DNA of 64,000 bases from Calditrichota bacterium (GTDB lineage Bacteria > Calditrichota > Calditrichia > Calditrichales > Calditrichaceae), in NCBI GenBank assembly GCA_024278755.1, contig JAJRSO010000048.1, positions 1 through 64,000 of the forward strand, given 5' to 3'. The notes beneath the pieces are model-generated. The model saw only the letters and a program-made list of their open reading frames with translations, had not been told where the DNA came from and did no database searches. The first letter of the stretch is position 1. Each line of letters begins with the position of its first letter. Below, one piece after another: positions 45,747 through 54,178 of the stretch. A program made the translations under genes and the position numbers.

Positions 45747-46196
45747 TTATCCTTTTTCCAAGGCAGATACTCTTCGCATAACCAGCGCATCCTCACCATC
45801 ACCGTAATACGCTTTGCGAAGGTAAACACGTTCAAAATTAAATTTCTCATATAGGCGGATTGCCGCCGTATTGGATCTTCGCACTTCCAGATACATTTCC
45901 GAAGTATCCGAAAACTTGTTGAGAATATGCTGCATCATTTTTTTACCGTAGCCTTGGCGTCTATACTCCGGCACAACGGCAATGTTATTAATATGTAGTT
46001 CACCGGGTAGATGCAAAACCACCCCGTAACCGACTATCTTGTTTTCTTGCGTCATTAAAAACGGGTACGAACGGTGCCTGTTTTCAATTTCATTTATAAA
46101 ACTTTCCGGGGGCCAGGCATCTGCAAAAATCTGCTTTTCCAAATCATACACCTGCTGCAGATCTTTATACTCCATCCGCCGCAAGATTACACTCAT
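45747..46196 (-). CDS. rimI: Ribosomal-protein-S18-alanine N-acetyltransferase
   Basis: RimI is a GNAT enzyme that acetylates the N-terminal Ala of ribosomal protein S18. Its position next to tsaB, overlapping by 4 bp, is the usual one for RimI. Family segments are YKDLQQVYDLEKQIFADAWPPESF, HINNIAVVPEYRRQGYGKKMM (acetyl-CoA loop) and LEVRRSNTAAIRLYEKFNF, followed by RVYLRKAYYGDGEDALVM. It is 149 aa, the normal size. In some lineages RimI has a wider substrate range, so S18 specificity is inferred. Confidence 0.94.
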   Translation of the reverse strand: MSVILRRMEYKDLQQVYDLEKQIFADAWPPESFINEIENRHRSYPFLMTQENKIVGYGVVLHLPGELHINNIAVVPEYRRQGYGKKMMQHILNKFSDTSEMYLEVRRSNTAAIRLYEKFNFERVYLRKAYYGDGEDALVMRRVSALEKG

Positions 46197-46879
46197 GTCG
46201 CGCCCGCAAACGAGCGAATGTACATGGGTTCCAGCTCCGCCGGATTATCCGCGCCTTCGTGTTTTATTTTTTCTACAGCCAGCGCCGCCAGAAAAGAGGC
46301 GGAAAAACGCGCTGAATCGATTAAAATAATCCCCTTATCCTGCATACGGTCGATACTGGACGGTTTCAGAGATAAATCCTTTGAAGCAATCAGTTGCGCC
46401 CCCGCGGGAATAATATCCCACAATTCTTCTTTCGCCGCAATTTTATGTTCCCGGATATTTGTATAGGCATCGGATATGATTTGGTGCTCCGCCAAATAAA
46501 CCTCGTTACGCCGCGCCTCAATAATCGTAAACACGGGATTAATATTTTTAATCCGCTGAGCGGCAAGCATCTGATGATTGGATATTCCAACAATTGGGGT
46601 TTGCTTCGCCGCACAATAACCCAGGGCAAAACTGAGCCCGATACGCGAACCGGTAAAAGAGCCGGGACCTGTAGAGGCCGCCAGCAATTGCAAATCTTTA
46701 CGGGAATAACGTTTAACACACTCCGGATCGGCTAAAAAGGTAAGGCCCTTTTCAACCAGGCTTCCAACAAGAGCGGCATGCTGCTGGGGCAGTTCCAAAT
46801 CATATTCCAAAATAGTCCGGCCATTATCCCAAAAGGCGATACTGCATAAAATGTCCGATGTTTCGATGGCCAAAACCAT
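46193..46879 (-). CDS. tsaB: tRNA t6A biosynthesis protein TsaB
   Basis: TsaB is the inactive TsaD paralog that, with TsaD and TsaE, makes the N6-threonylcarbamoyladenosine modification at position 37 of ANN-reading tRNAs. The N-terminus MVLAIETSDILCSIAFWDNG matches the family, as does LLAASTGPGSFTGSRIGLSFALGY. It overlaps rimI by 4 bp and is 14 bp from tsaE, a conserved cluster. It is 228 aa and complete. TsaD itself is not in the window. Confidence 0.97.
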   Translation of the reverse strand: MVLAIETSDILCSIAFWDNGRTILEYDLELPQQHAALVGSLVEKGLTFLADPECVKRYSRKDLQLLAASTGPGSFTGSRIGLSFALGYCAAKQTPIVGISNHQMLAAQRIKNINPVFTIIEARRNEVYLAEHQIISDAYTNIREHKIAAKEELWDIIPAGAQLIASKDLSLKPSSIDRMQDKGIILIDSARFSASFLAALAVEKIKHEGADNPAELEPMYIRSFAGAT

Positions 46880-46893
46880 ATTTATCCGTTTGC

Positions 46894-47316
46894 TTAACTG
46901 TATTTGTAAAGTTCAAAAATCCGCTGACTGCCCCGGATTTCGATTTTTATTTTATAGTACCGGTCCAGTTGCGGTTCCAGGATTTCCGGCCATTCGATAA
47001 AGGTAACCGCAACCGTTTCCAGAAATTCTTCCCAGCCGAGGTTGTCCAGTTCATTGACGTCTTCGATACGATACAAATCAAAATGATTGACCGGCTTTGT
47101 GCCGCGGTACTGGTGAATAATGGCAAATGTGGGACTGGCCGCTTCGTCGATGGTTTCCCATATCCGGCACAGGGCTTTCACCAAAAATGTTTTACCGGTC
47201 CCTAAATCGCCTTCCAGTAAAACGACATCGCCGGCGGAAAATATTTTAGCCAGTTCCGCCGCAACCCGAACCGTTTCCTGCTCTGTTTCTGTTTTAAATG
47301 TTTGTATTAATTCCAT
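46894..47316 (-). CDS. tsaE: tRNA t6A biosynthesis ATPase TsaE
   Basis: TsaE is the ATPase that cycles the TsaB-TsaD complex. The Walker A motif reads EGDLGTGKTFLV, and ASPTFAIIHQY and FDLYRIEDVNELDNLGWEEF are family hallmarks. VTFIEWPE completes the core. I start it at the ATG at 47316 (140 aa, the family's usual length), with GAGAAG upstream. The open frame continues 35 codons to 47421, but those residues are hydrophobic/aromatic and unlike any TsaE. The gene begins about 130 bp after porX. Confidence 0.95.
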   Translation of the reverse strand: MELIQTFKTETEQETVRVAAELAKIFSAGDVVLLEGDLGTGKTFLVKALCRIWETIDEAASPTFAIIHQYRGTKPVNHFDLYRIEDVNELDNLGWEEFLETVAVTFIEWPEILEPQLDRYYKIKIEIRGSQRIFELYKYS

Positions 47317-47448
47317 CGTCTTCTCGAAACGGTCGAAGTTAATGGAAAATGAGTTGGAAAACAAGAAGAACCGCCACAGATCCTTTGCGATAACCAACGA
47401 CACACCGAATTCAAAACACATAACCCGGTTATTCGTAATTCGTAATTA

Positions 47449-49002
47449 CTATTTTCCTTCCAGCTTAACAATGGGCAGTAGCATTTCTTCCAGCGAAATC
47501 CCGCCGTGCTGAAAACTGTCTTTATAATGATTTACAAATTTATTGTAATTGGTGGGATAGACAAAATAGTAGTCTTCCTTGGCAATGAGCGTGGTTGTAT
47601 TGATACCCTGTTGCGGTAGTTTCCACTCCGACGGTTCTTTTAAATACACGGCCTGCTTGGTATCGGCCTTTAAACTGCGCCCGAATTTATAACGCAAATT
47701 GGTGGATGCTTCGCGATCGGCAATAACCTTTGCCGGCCGTAGGCCGCGTACGCTGCCATGGTCGGAAGTGATAAACAGATCGGCGCCGGATTGGGCGATA
47801 GCCCGCATCACCCCACGAATAGGCGAATGCATAAACCAGGATTTGGTCAGCGTGCGGAAAGCCGCTTCGTCGGGCGCAATCTCCCTGAGGATGGGCAGAT
47901 CCGATCGGCTGTGTACGAGAATATCCACAAAATTAACGACGATAGCCAGAAGCGGGGAATTTAAACTGTCGTGCATGTTTTTTTCAAGCGTACGCATACC
48001 GTTGGAATTCATAATTTTTACATATTTTAACCCGTTCTTCAAATCAAGCCCGTGCCGTTTTAGCTGTAAATCAAGCAGCTCTTTTTCATAGCGGTTCAGG
48101 CTTTCATCGTCTTCATCCAGAGACCAGAGCTCCGGATACATCCTTTCAATTTCTTGGGGAAAAAGTCCGCTGAAGAGCGCGTTGCGCGAAAAAGGGGTCG
48201 CGGTAGGGAGAATGGAATAATAGTATTTACGCTCCACCCGGAACAGATCGTAAAACATCTCTTCCAGCACAAACCACTGATCCATACGCATACAGTCGAT
48301 AACCATGAAAACCGTTTTTCTGTTTTTTTTAAGATTGGGCACAATATATTTTGACACAATGTCCGTGGAAAACAGGGGGCGTTTTTCGGTATCTTCCTCA
48401 CGCAGCCAGCCGGAGTATTGGCGTTCCACATATTTGCCAAATTCCACATTCATCTCTCTACGCTGTTCATACAAAATTTGGCGCATGCCCTCATCGTTTT
48501 CACTGTCCAGTTCAATATCCATATGAAACACTTTTAAAGCCTGCTCTATCCATTGATTAAAATCCAGCCCGTTCATCAGCGCCAATGAAATGCGGGAAAG
48601 TTCCTGAGAAAACTGGCTGGTGCGTTTTTCCGAAAGGATCTCTTTTTTATCTAAGATGCGCTTGCAGGCCATTAAAATCTGGCTTGGATTAACCGGTTTA
48701 GTCAGGTAATCATCTATACGCCGGCCAACCGCCTCTTCCATCAAACTCTCTTCCTCGCTTTTGGTAATCATAATGACCGGCAGCGAAGGGAACAGATCCT
48801 TCATTTCATTCAGCGTGCTCAGGCCGTCTTTTCCGCTCATCATTTCATCCAGCAGCACAATATCGTAATGCTTGTTTTTAACCTTATACAGGGCGTCGTC
48901 GCCGTTGGTTACCGTATCCACTTCATAGTCTTTTTTGCGCAGAAACAGAACGTGCGCCTGTAATAAATCAATTTCGTCATCGGCCCATAAAATTTTATGC
49001 AT
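47449..49002 (-). CDS. porX: PorX-type response regulator: receiver plus PglZ (alkaline-phosphatase-fold) domain
   Basis: This 517-aa protein pairs an N-terminal receiver domain (KILWADDEIDLL, phospho-acceptor Asp52 in DIVLLDEMMSG, YLTKPVNPSQIL) with a PglZ domain in the C-terminal ~300 residues. The PglZ part has the metal-site motifs VIDCMRMDQW, the Thr region TATPFSRNALFSG and FITSDHGSVRG. This is the architecture of PorX, which in Bacteroidetes regulates the T9SS and hydrolyses phosphodiesters such as (oligo)nucleotides. The partner kinase PorY and sigma factor SigP are not in the window. It heads the operon that continues with tsaE. A MITE-like element lies 55 bp upstream. The T9SS-sorted protein at the start of the window makes the functional link plausible. 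Confidence 0.9.
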   Translation of the reverse strand: MHKILWADDEIDLLQAHVLFLRKKDYEVDTVTNGDDALYKVKNKHYDIVLLDEMMSGKDGLSTLNEMKDLFPSLPVIMITKSEEESLMEEAVGRRIDDYLTKPVNPSQILMACKRILDKKEILSEKRTSQFSQELSRISLALMNGLDFNQWIEQALKVFHMDIELDSENDEGMRQILYEQRREMNVEFGKYVERQYSGWLREEDTEKRPLFSTDIVSKYIVPNLKKNRKTVFMVIDCMRMDQWFVLEEMFYDLFRVERKYYYSILPTATPFSRNALFSGLFPQEIERMYPELWSLDEDDESLNRYEKELLDLQLKRHGLDLKNGLKYVKIMNSNGMRTLEKNMHDSLNSPLLAIVVNFVDILVHSRSDLPILREIAPDEAAFRTLTKSWFMHSPIRGVMRAIAQSGADLFITSDHGSVRGLRPAKVIADREASTNLRYKFGRSLKADTKQAVYLKEPSEWKLPQQGINTTTLIAKEDYYFVYPTNYNKFVNHYKDSFQHGGISLEEMLLPIVKLEGK

Positions 49003-49057
49003 TACCTGCTCCGCTGATAAAGGTGAAGGTTTTAATCAATAATGATAATCAAACAAT

Positions 49058-49178
49058 GAGTTCACTATAAAAACCACGAATTCCACGAATTTACACGAAT
49101 CTATTCAATGTAATTTCAATAAAAACAATCCGTGTCTTTCTGTGGAAATCAGTGGCTATGCCTTTTTAGACGGAACTC
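49058..49178. mobile_element. MITE-like palindromic element, copy 2
   Basis: This 121-bp non-coding element has inverted ends (GAGTTC/GAACTC; 14 of 17 terminal positions pair when extended) and is flanked by AACAAT on both sides (49052-49057 and 49179-49184), a target-site duplication. Its centre is also palindromic (CCACGAATTCCACGAATTT against a complementary arm near 49130-49155). It matches the copy at 38592 in the same orientation. Confidence 0.8.
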
Positions 49179-49264
49179 AACAATAGTTTAAAATTTATGA
49201 AATTTTTTAACAGAGCCATTCCCGTCTTATTTGCCCTTCGACTACACTCAGGGCGCTATGCACT

Positions 49265-50086
49265 CTATGGTTTGCTGTGTCGCTGCCGCACCGTTTCGTA
49301 CAGAAGCACCGCGGTAGAAACCGAAGCATTGAGCGACTGTATCTTTCCGAATTGCGGAATATACACCGTTTCATCGCAAAAAGGCAGTAAATTCCGGCGT
49401 ACCCCCTGCCCTTCGTTGCCAACCAAAATTGCACAGGGTTTGCCAAAATCGACCTGGTACATAGAGCGCTCGCTATACGGTAGCGCGGCCACAATTTTTA
49501 TGTTCATACTCTGCAGGGTGCCAAAAGTTTCCATCAGACTTTCACAGCGGTATACCGGCACATGAAACAGGGCCCCGGCCGAGGTTTTGGCCGCCGCTGC
49601 GGTAATTTCCGGACTGCCTTTAAACGGCATAATCACCGCGTCCACTCCGCTGATTTCGGCCGTACGCAGAATGGCGCCAAGATTATGTAAATCCTGCACC
49701 TGATCTAAAATCAGTACAAACGGATTTTTCTTTGATTGTAATAATTCGGAAAGCGCTTTTTCGTCACGAATCAAATTTATAATCACGGAAGCAGCCACAC
49801 CCTGGTGCACCACCGGACCGGTTATCTTTTGAATATCATTTTTCTGTACGGTTTGCACCGGGATTTCATTGCGGCGGATAAGGCCGGTAATGCGGGATAC
49901 CGAAGCGCCCTGCAATCCTTCCGCCAGCCAGACCTGTTCCACTTCGATTCCGGAGCGCAATGCTTCTATTAGCGGTTGGCGGCCGTAAATATTCAGTTTA
50001 ATGCGTGAGGTCCGGTTCTTTTCTTTGGCCCATTTCTTCCCTGTCTCCGGCTTACTACCTCTTTTTTCCGTATTTTCTTTATGCAC
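49265..50086 (-). CDS. rlmB: 23S rRNA (guanosine-2'-O-)-methyltransferase RlmB-like (TrmH/SPOUT family)
   Basis: This is a SPOUT methyltransferase that adds a 2'-O-methyl to rRNA or tRNA from SAM. The N-terminal substrate-binding domain is L30e-like (NIYGRQPLIEALRSGIEVEQV). The knotted domain has FVLILDQVQDLHNLGAILRTAEI, AILVGNEGQGVRRNLL and YIPQFGKIQSLNASVSTAVLLYE, which match motifs 1-3. It starts with GTG at 50086, overlapping the DUF190 stop by 8 bp. An unrelated basic N-terminal tail of ~30 residues precedes the domain. The exact target (G2251 in E. coli) is inferred. Confidence 0.92.
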   Translation of the reverse strand: MHKENTEKRGSKPETGKKWAKEKNRTSRIKLNIYGRQPLIEALRSGIEVEQVWLAEGLQGASVSRITGLIRRNEIPVQTVQKNDIQKITGPVVHQGVAASVIINLIRDEKALSELLQSKKNPFVLILDQVQDLHNLGAILRTAEISGVDAVIMPFKGSPEITAAAAKTSAGALFHVPVYRCESLMETFGTLQSMNIKIVAALPYSERSMYQVDFGKPCAILVGNEGQGVRRNLLPFCDETVYIPQFGKIQSLNASVSTAVLLYETVRQRHSKP

Positions 50087-50435
50087 CCGTCCCGCCTTTT
50101 TTATAATGCAAAATCTCTACGTTTTCCATTGTCATCAGCACGCCTTTTCCGCCCTCGTCGATCATTTGTTCAAATTCATCCAGGGCATGTTGAATACGCT
50201 CTTCCGTATCCACAATTTCGATCAACAGGGGTAAATTCTCGGATAAACGCAGAATGCGCGCTTTAGAAATATCATGACTGGCGCCAAAGCCCTGAATACC
50301 GCGAATAATCGTACAACCGGCAAGGCCCATTTCCTTCGCACGCTGAATCAGCGCTTCGTACATAGGCACATTTCCGTAACGGTCGTTGGAGCCGATATAA
50401 ATACGCAGCAGTTTTCCGCTTCCTTCGATTTTCAT
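50079..50435 (-). CDS. DUF190 (PII-like) protein
   Basis: This is a 118-aa DUF190 protein with a PII-like ferredoxin fold: LLRIYIGSNDRYGNVPMYEAL, GCTIIRGIQGFGASHD, ILRLSENLPLLIEIVDTEERI. Its 13-bp distance from crcB is a well-known pairing, and DUF190 proteins are thought to act with fluoride channels, although their biochemical role is not settled. The final residues are KKGGTGA. It overlaps rlmB by 8 bp, forming a three-gene operon crcB-DUF190-rlmB. Confidence 0.93.
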   Translation of the reverse strand: MKIEGSGKLLRIYIGSNDRYGNVPMYEALIQRAKEMGLAGCTIIRGIQGFGASHDISKARILRLSENLPLLIEIVDTEERIQHALDEFEQMIDEGGKGVLMTMENVEILHYKKGGTGA

Positions 50436-50448
50436 AGAGCCGCCTTTC

Positions 50449-50823
50449 TTATACTATTCTTGCGCTGATGATGCCCAGCCAAACGGCAAAAAGGCCAAGC
50501 AGAACATTTAGCCCGATATTTAGCAAAGCTTGTTTTATAAGGTTTACCTGCAGCAGGGAAATGGTTTCGAACGAAAAGGTAGAAAACGTGGTAAAGGCGC
50601 CCAGCAAACCAATGGCAATTAAATTTTTATACGCATCGGGAATGATGAGTTTTGTATCGGCAAGCACGAGGAAAAAACCGAGGAAGAAACTTCCCAGTAC
50701 ATTAACGCTAAGCGTACCAAAAGGAAAGCTGCCGCCCAGCCATTTATGTATCCACCCGGATACTTCATAACGCAGAACCGCGCCGACAAATCCGCCGGTT
50801 CCTATAATCAATAGTTTTATCAT
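50449..50823 (-). CDS. crcB: Fluoride exporter CrcB/Fluc
   Basis: CrcB is a dual-topology fluoride channel with four membrane helices. Visible signatures are GTGGFVGAVLRYEVSGWI near the N-terminus, GTLSVNVLGSFFLGF and GLLGAFTTFSTFSFET, which contain the conserved Asn and Phe residues lining the pore. The length, 124 aa, is typical. No fluoride riboswitch consensus is visible in the upstream 365 bp, so control is unknown. The gene heads the operon with DUF190 and rlmB. Confidence 0.95.
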   Translation of the reverse strand: MIKLLIIGTGGFVGAVLRYEVSGWIHKWLGGSFPFGTLSVNVLGSFFLGFFLVLADTKLIIPDAYKNLIAIGLLGAFTTFSTFSFETISLLQVNLIKQALLNIGLNVLLGLFAVWLGIISARIV

Positions 50824-51188
50824 CTTTATCTCTAAACAGTCAATTAGCTAAAGAACTATTTTAAACAAAAATATCTGTTTTTACAATTTTGAAATCGGGC
50901 CGTAAAGCAATCCGCCGGATTATCTTTTCTTTTTAACAATCATAGTGTTTTAATTCATTTTCGAATCGGTAATTTGGGGTACACGCAACTGTTCTAATTT
51001 CGAACCGGCGGTTCGGTTTACCGTTCTCCGTTTTGCATTGTCTTTGATAACTGTTTCAAGATTGCGTAACTTTATAAATGAATACAAAACAACAAACACA
51101 ATCTCATTTGTGTTTACCCGCGTTAATCCGCGGCCTAACGAAACGGTAATTTTAATATGCAAAACGTTTATTATTTTAAGGAGCAATA
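50824..51188. other. Divergent intergenic region, 365 bp
   Basis: This gap separates the divergent crcB and ychF genes. It contains a short palindrome (AATCC GGC GGATT, on the minus strand near 50911-50923) and otherwise A/T-rich sequence. The ychF ribosome site AAGGAG is at 51178-51183. No fluoride-riboswitch-like consensus or coding frame is visible. Confidence 0.5.
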
Positions 51189-52268
51189 ATGGAAATCGGA
51201 ATTATCGGACTTCCCTATTCCGGAAAAGCAACCGTCTTTTCAACCCTGTTAAAACATAAATCAAACACCCCTTCCGGTGGAAAACAGAGCGCGGAACACG
51301 GTATTGTGAAAGTACCGGATGAACGGCTTGATAAACTGACGGCCATGTTTAATCCCAAAAAACAGGTGCATGCCGTCATCGACTATGTAAAGGTTTCGGG
51401 GTTGGAAAGCGGTGGAGGCACACAGGGTTTGCCGGCTCAGTTTTTAGCAAACCTTAAAAATGTGGACGCCCTGTTGATTATGGTTCGTGATTTTGAAAAT
51501 GAATTTTACCCGCATCCCCTGGACCGCATTGATCCCAAAGCGGATATCACCTATATCAATTCCGAGTTTCTGTTAAGCGATTTAATGATTGTGGAAACCC
51601 GATTCGAAAAACTACAAAAACTCATCCTCAAAACACAGGATGAAAACGATAAAAAGGAATTTGCATTAATGACCCGCTTAAAAGCACAGCTCGAAGAAGA
51701 GAAGCCCTTACGCGAGCTGGACTTTTCGGAACACGAGCAGACTATTCTGAAAGGGTACCAGTTTTTATCGGCCAAACCGGTTTTATATGTGCTTAATATT
51801 CCCGAAGACCGGATCGCCGATTCCGAAACATACGAAGCGGATTTTTCTGAATTTACCGGAAAATTCTCTGCCGTTACCACTATCAGCGCTGAAATTGAAA
51901 AAGAGATTTCGGATTTAAGCGCAGAAGACGCCGCTATTTTTATGGAAGACCTGGGCATCGCCGAACCGGCGCTGCATAAGCTGATCCGCAAATCATACGA
52001 GCTGTTAGGCCTTATTTCCTTCTTTACCGTGGGCGAAGACGAATGCCGCTCCTGGCCTATTCGCCGGGGTACAAAGGCGCAAAAGGCCGCCGGTGTTATT
52101 CATTCCGATTTGGAAAAAGGATTTATCCGAGCCGAAACCGTTTCTTATACAGAACTGATAGAACAGGGCAGCCTGACCGTCTGCAAAGAAAAAGGATTGC
52201 TTCGGTTGGAAGGGAAAGAATACGAAGTGAAGGACGGCGATATTTTGAATATCCGCTTTAATGTTTAG
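51189..52268 (+). CDS. ychF: YchF/OLA1-family GTP/ATP-binding protein
   Basis: This is a 359-aa YchF-like P-loop protein, a family that binds ATP in preference to GTP and is tied to translation and stress. The P-loop region reads IGIIGLPYSGKATVFSTLL, where the common form is GLPNVGKST; it keeps Gly-Lys but has Ala-Thr instead of Ser-Thr. The rest is typical: VPDERLDKLTAMFNPKK, VIDYVKVSG, then the TGS domain (LGLISFFTVGEDECRSWPI to VKDGDILNIRFNV). AAGGAG sits five bases before the ATG. It ends in TAG. The changed P-loop could alter nucleotide preference. Confidence 0.9.
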   Translation: MEIGIIGLPYSGKATVFSTLLKHKSNTPSGGKQSAEHGIVKVPDERLDKLTAMFNPKKQVHAVIDYVKVSGLESGGGTQGLPAQFLANLKNVDALLIMVRDFENEFYPHPLDRIDPKADITYINSEFLLSDLMIVETRFEKLQKLILKTQDENDKKEFALMTRLKAQLEEEKPLRELDFSEHEQTILKGYQFLSAKPVLYVLNIPEDRIADSETYEADFSEFTGKFSAVTTISAEIEKEISDLSAEDAAIFMEDLGIAEPALHKLIRKSYELLGLISFFTVGEDECRSWPIRRGTKAQKAAGVIHSDLEKGFIRAETVSYTELIEQGSLTVCKEKGLLRLEGKEYEVKDGDILNIRFNV

Positions 52269-52427
52269 CGCGGTTTATGCCGAATATAACCCCATCCGTT
52301 TTTCAGGTTTCTATTTTAGTAGCCGCAAAGCATCACAGAGAAAATATAGAACGGATTTTAAGGTTATTTGTGGCAAAAAAACAGAATTTGTTTATAAAGC
52401 CCTTCGCCCCAAACAAAGGATTTGTGT

Positions 52428-53846
52428 ATGCATCCTGAAATCAATTTAAATCCCGTGGATAAAGACGACCACCGTTCTGCCTACGTGTTGGATACCAATG
52501 TTTTGCTGCACGACACGTCGTCGATTTACCGCTTCGATGAGCATCTGGTACTGATTCCCATGTTAGTTCTGGAAGAAATTGACAGTAAAAAGAAGGATCC
52601 ACAAATCGGTTTTAACGCCCGGGACATCAGCCAAAAATTAGAAGCCCTGTTGCTGCGCGCCGAACACCCGAATAAAGGCATCCCCATTCCCAACGGGAAA
52701 GACAGCCTGTTGTTCTTTACTCAGGGGCTTTCTTCAAAAAAATTTCCGCCGGAGCTTTCCCTTTCGTATAAAGATAACGCCATTCTATCTCAGATTATGG
52801 GGTTAAAAGAAAAGTTTCCGGACCGTAATTTTATCCTCGTGACAAAAGACCGCAATCTGCGCATTAAAAGCGGGGCGCTGAATATTCCCAACGAGGATTA
52901 TCTGCACGACAAAATTTCCGAAGAATACCTGGCCAGTTTTTTTAAACCGGTACAGGAGCTGCATCTCGAAGAGAGTGAAATCAACCTGCTTTTTAAATCT
53001 AAAACCGCCGAAAGCTGGGATATTCCCTACCGTAAAAAATGGCATCTTGCCGAAAACGAGGGGGTTGCCCTATACGACCCCAACGGCCAGTTTTTTGGCA
53101 TGGGCATACGCAAAGGCAACCAGTTGGCCTATTTTGATTACTATTCTACCAAAGTTCTGGACATGCCGCCCAAGGTGTTGGATACGGACAATTATAAATT
53201 TAATCTGGAGCAGGCCGTCTGCATGCAGCAAGCAATGGACGATGATATTAAAATTCAGATTATTATCGGCAAAGCCGGAACGGGCAAAACCCATATCGCT
53301 ATGGCAGCCGGGCTGGAAAAAGTTTTTAAAGAACGCAAATACGATTCCATTAAGCTGATTAAACCGGTAATCACCAAGAGTCGCCTCGGGGAAGATATTG
53401 GATTCTTGCCGGGCTCGGTTAAGCGCAAATTGCTTCCTAAAATGCGCCCCTTTGTAGATAAGCTGCGCCAGTTTACCAACGATACGGAATCGGAAGAGGG
53501 CTACCGCAAACTGCTCGATTCGGGTGTGATCGAAATTTTAAACCTGGCCGATATCCGTGGTTCCGATCTGGCCAATTCTTTTGTTATTTTTGATGAAGCA
53601 CAAAACGCCAACCCGTTTCAGATGCGTACCCTCGGCACCCGTTTGGGCGAAGATTCCAAACTGATCGTTTTGGGCGATCCCACGCAAATCGACAGCATCT
53701 ATCTCGATAAATACAGCAACGCCTTAATCAACCTGTATGAAAACGCCGTTAAAAACGCCACCGCTTTTACGGCGCAGATTTGCCTGGTTCAGGTGGTGCG
53801 TTCCATTACGTCCGAATGGTTCGAAAACACCATTCAGACCCGCTGA
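52428..53846 (+). CDS. PIN domain plus PhoH-like ATPase
   Basis: This 472-aa protein joins an N-terminal PIN ribonuclease domain (AYVLDTNVLLHD, VLEEIDSKKKDP, FILVTKDRNLRIK; the acidic triad looks intact) to a C-terminal PhoH-type P-loop ATPase (IIIGKAGTGKTHIAMAAG, FVIFDEAQNANPFQMRTLG, VLGDPTQID). Such PIN-PhoH fusions, of which YlaK is a member, are suggested to unwind and cleave RNA. ATG 52428 is preferred, with AAAGGA seven bases upstream; the TTG at 52422 is too close. Its leader (52269-52427) holds no other gene. A hairpin at 53924-53955 follows about 80 bp downstream. Confidence 0.93.
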   Translation: MHPEINLNPVDKDDHRSAYVLDTNVLLHDTSSIYRFDEHLVLIPMLVLEEIDSKKKDPQIGFNARDISQKLEALLLRAEHPNKGIPIPNGKDSLLFFTQGLSSKKFPPELSLSYKDNAILSQIMGLKEKFPDRNFILVTKDRNLRIKSGALNIPNEDYLHDKISEEYLASFFKPVQELHLEESEINLLFKSKTAESWDIPYRKKWHLAENEGVALYDPNGQFFGMGIRKGNQLAYFDYYSTKVLDMPPKVLDTDNYKFNLEQAVCMQQAMDDDIKIQIIIGKAGTGKTHIAMAAGLEKVFKERKYDSIKLIKPVITKSRLGEDIGFLPGSVKRKLLPKMRPFVDKLRQFTNDTESEEGYRKLLDSGVIEILNLADIRGSDLANSFVIFDEAQNANPFQMRTLGTRLGEDSKLIVLGDPTQIDSIYLDKYSNALINLYENAVKNATAFTAQICLVQVVRSITSEWFENTIQTR

Positions 53847-54178
53847 TTTTTATAAAGCATTTCCGCTTTGTTCTGAGTGGGAAACTAATTAGCCGTAGAT
53901 TTACACAGATTGATTTTCAATCGGAAAGCAGAACAGTAACTTCTGTCCTGCTTTCATTTAACATAGAAAAGAAATGAATGAACACCCCCGTCGCAAGTTA
54001 AAAATACCGATTTATCGGAGCAACGGGGTATCCGGGATAACTTGAATCTTTATCACTATCCAAGAGTCGGGAAATAAAACCCATCTGGAAGGGATTTAAT
54101 TTTAATCTGTATCCTTCCGTGAAAAGCAGCGGCAAAACAAATATTCCTATTAACTATCTAAGGAGCAACTTAACGCCA
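53847..54178. other. Intergenic region between phoH-like and mutY genes, 332 bp
   Basis: A 12-bp stem with one mismatch (GAAAGCAG arm at 53924-53931, CTGCTTTC arm at 53948-53955) could end the upstream transcript, although no T tract follows. Further on, ACCCC/GGGGT and CAAGTTA/TAACTTG pairs interleave in an arrangement that would be a pseudoknot. The conserved leader element lies at 54042-54099. No coding frame is convincing. Confidence 0.5.
54042..54099 (+). ncRNA. Copy 2 of a conserved intergenic leader element (possible structured RNA)
   Basis: This segment matches 34946-35005 (about 76% identity over 58 bp, same strand), beginning TTGAATCTTTAT and ending GGGATTTAA. It keeps the small 3' hairpin. 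Its 5' side (from 54038) can pair with an upstream CAAGTTA segment. It lies about 80 bp before the mutY start codon. Whether it is RNA, a repeat or a regulator-binding region is open. Confidence 0.45.

Noticed and set aside
47317-47421. Longer TsaE starting at 47421
   Set aside because: The additional 35 residues do not resemble any TsaE and the 140-aa form from 47316 has the family length.
50824-51188. Fluoride riboswitch upstream of crcB
   Set aside because: I looked for the GG-GATGG/CC-CC type consensus on the crcB strand and saw only a short AATCC GGC GGATT palindrome. The sequence does not support it.
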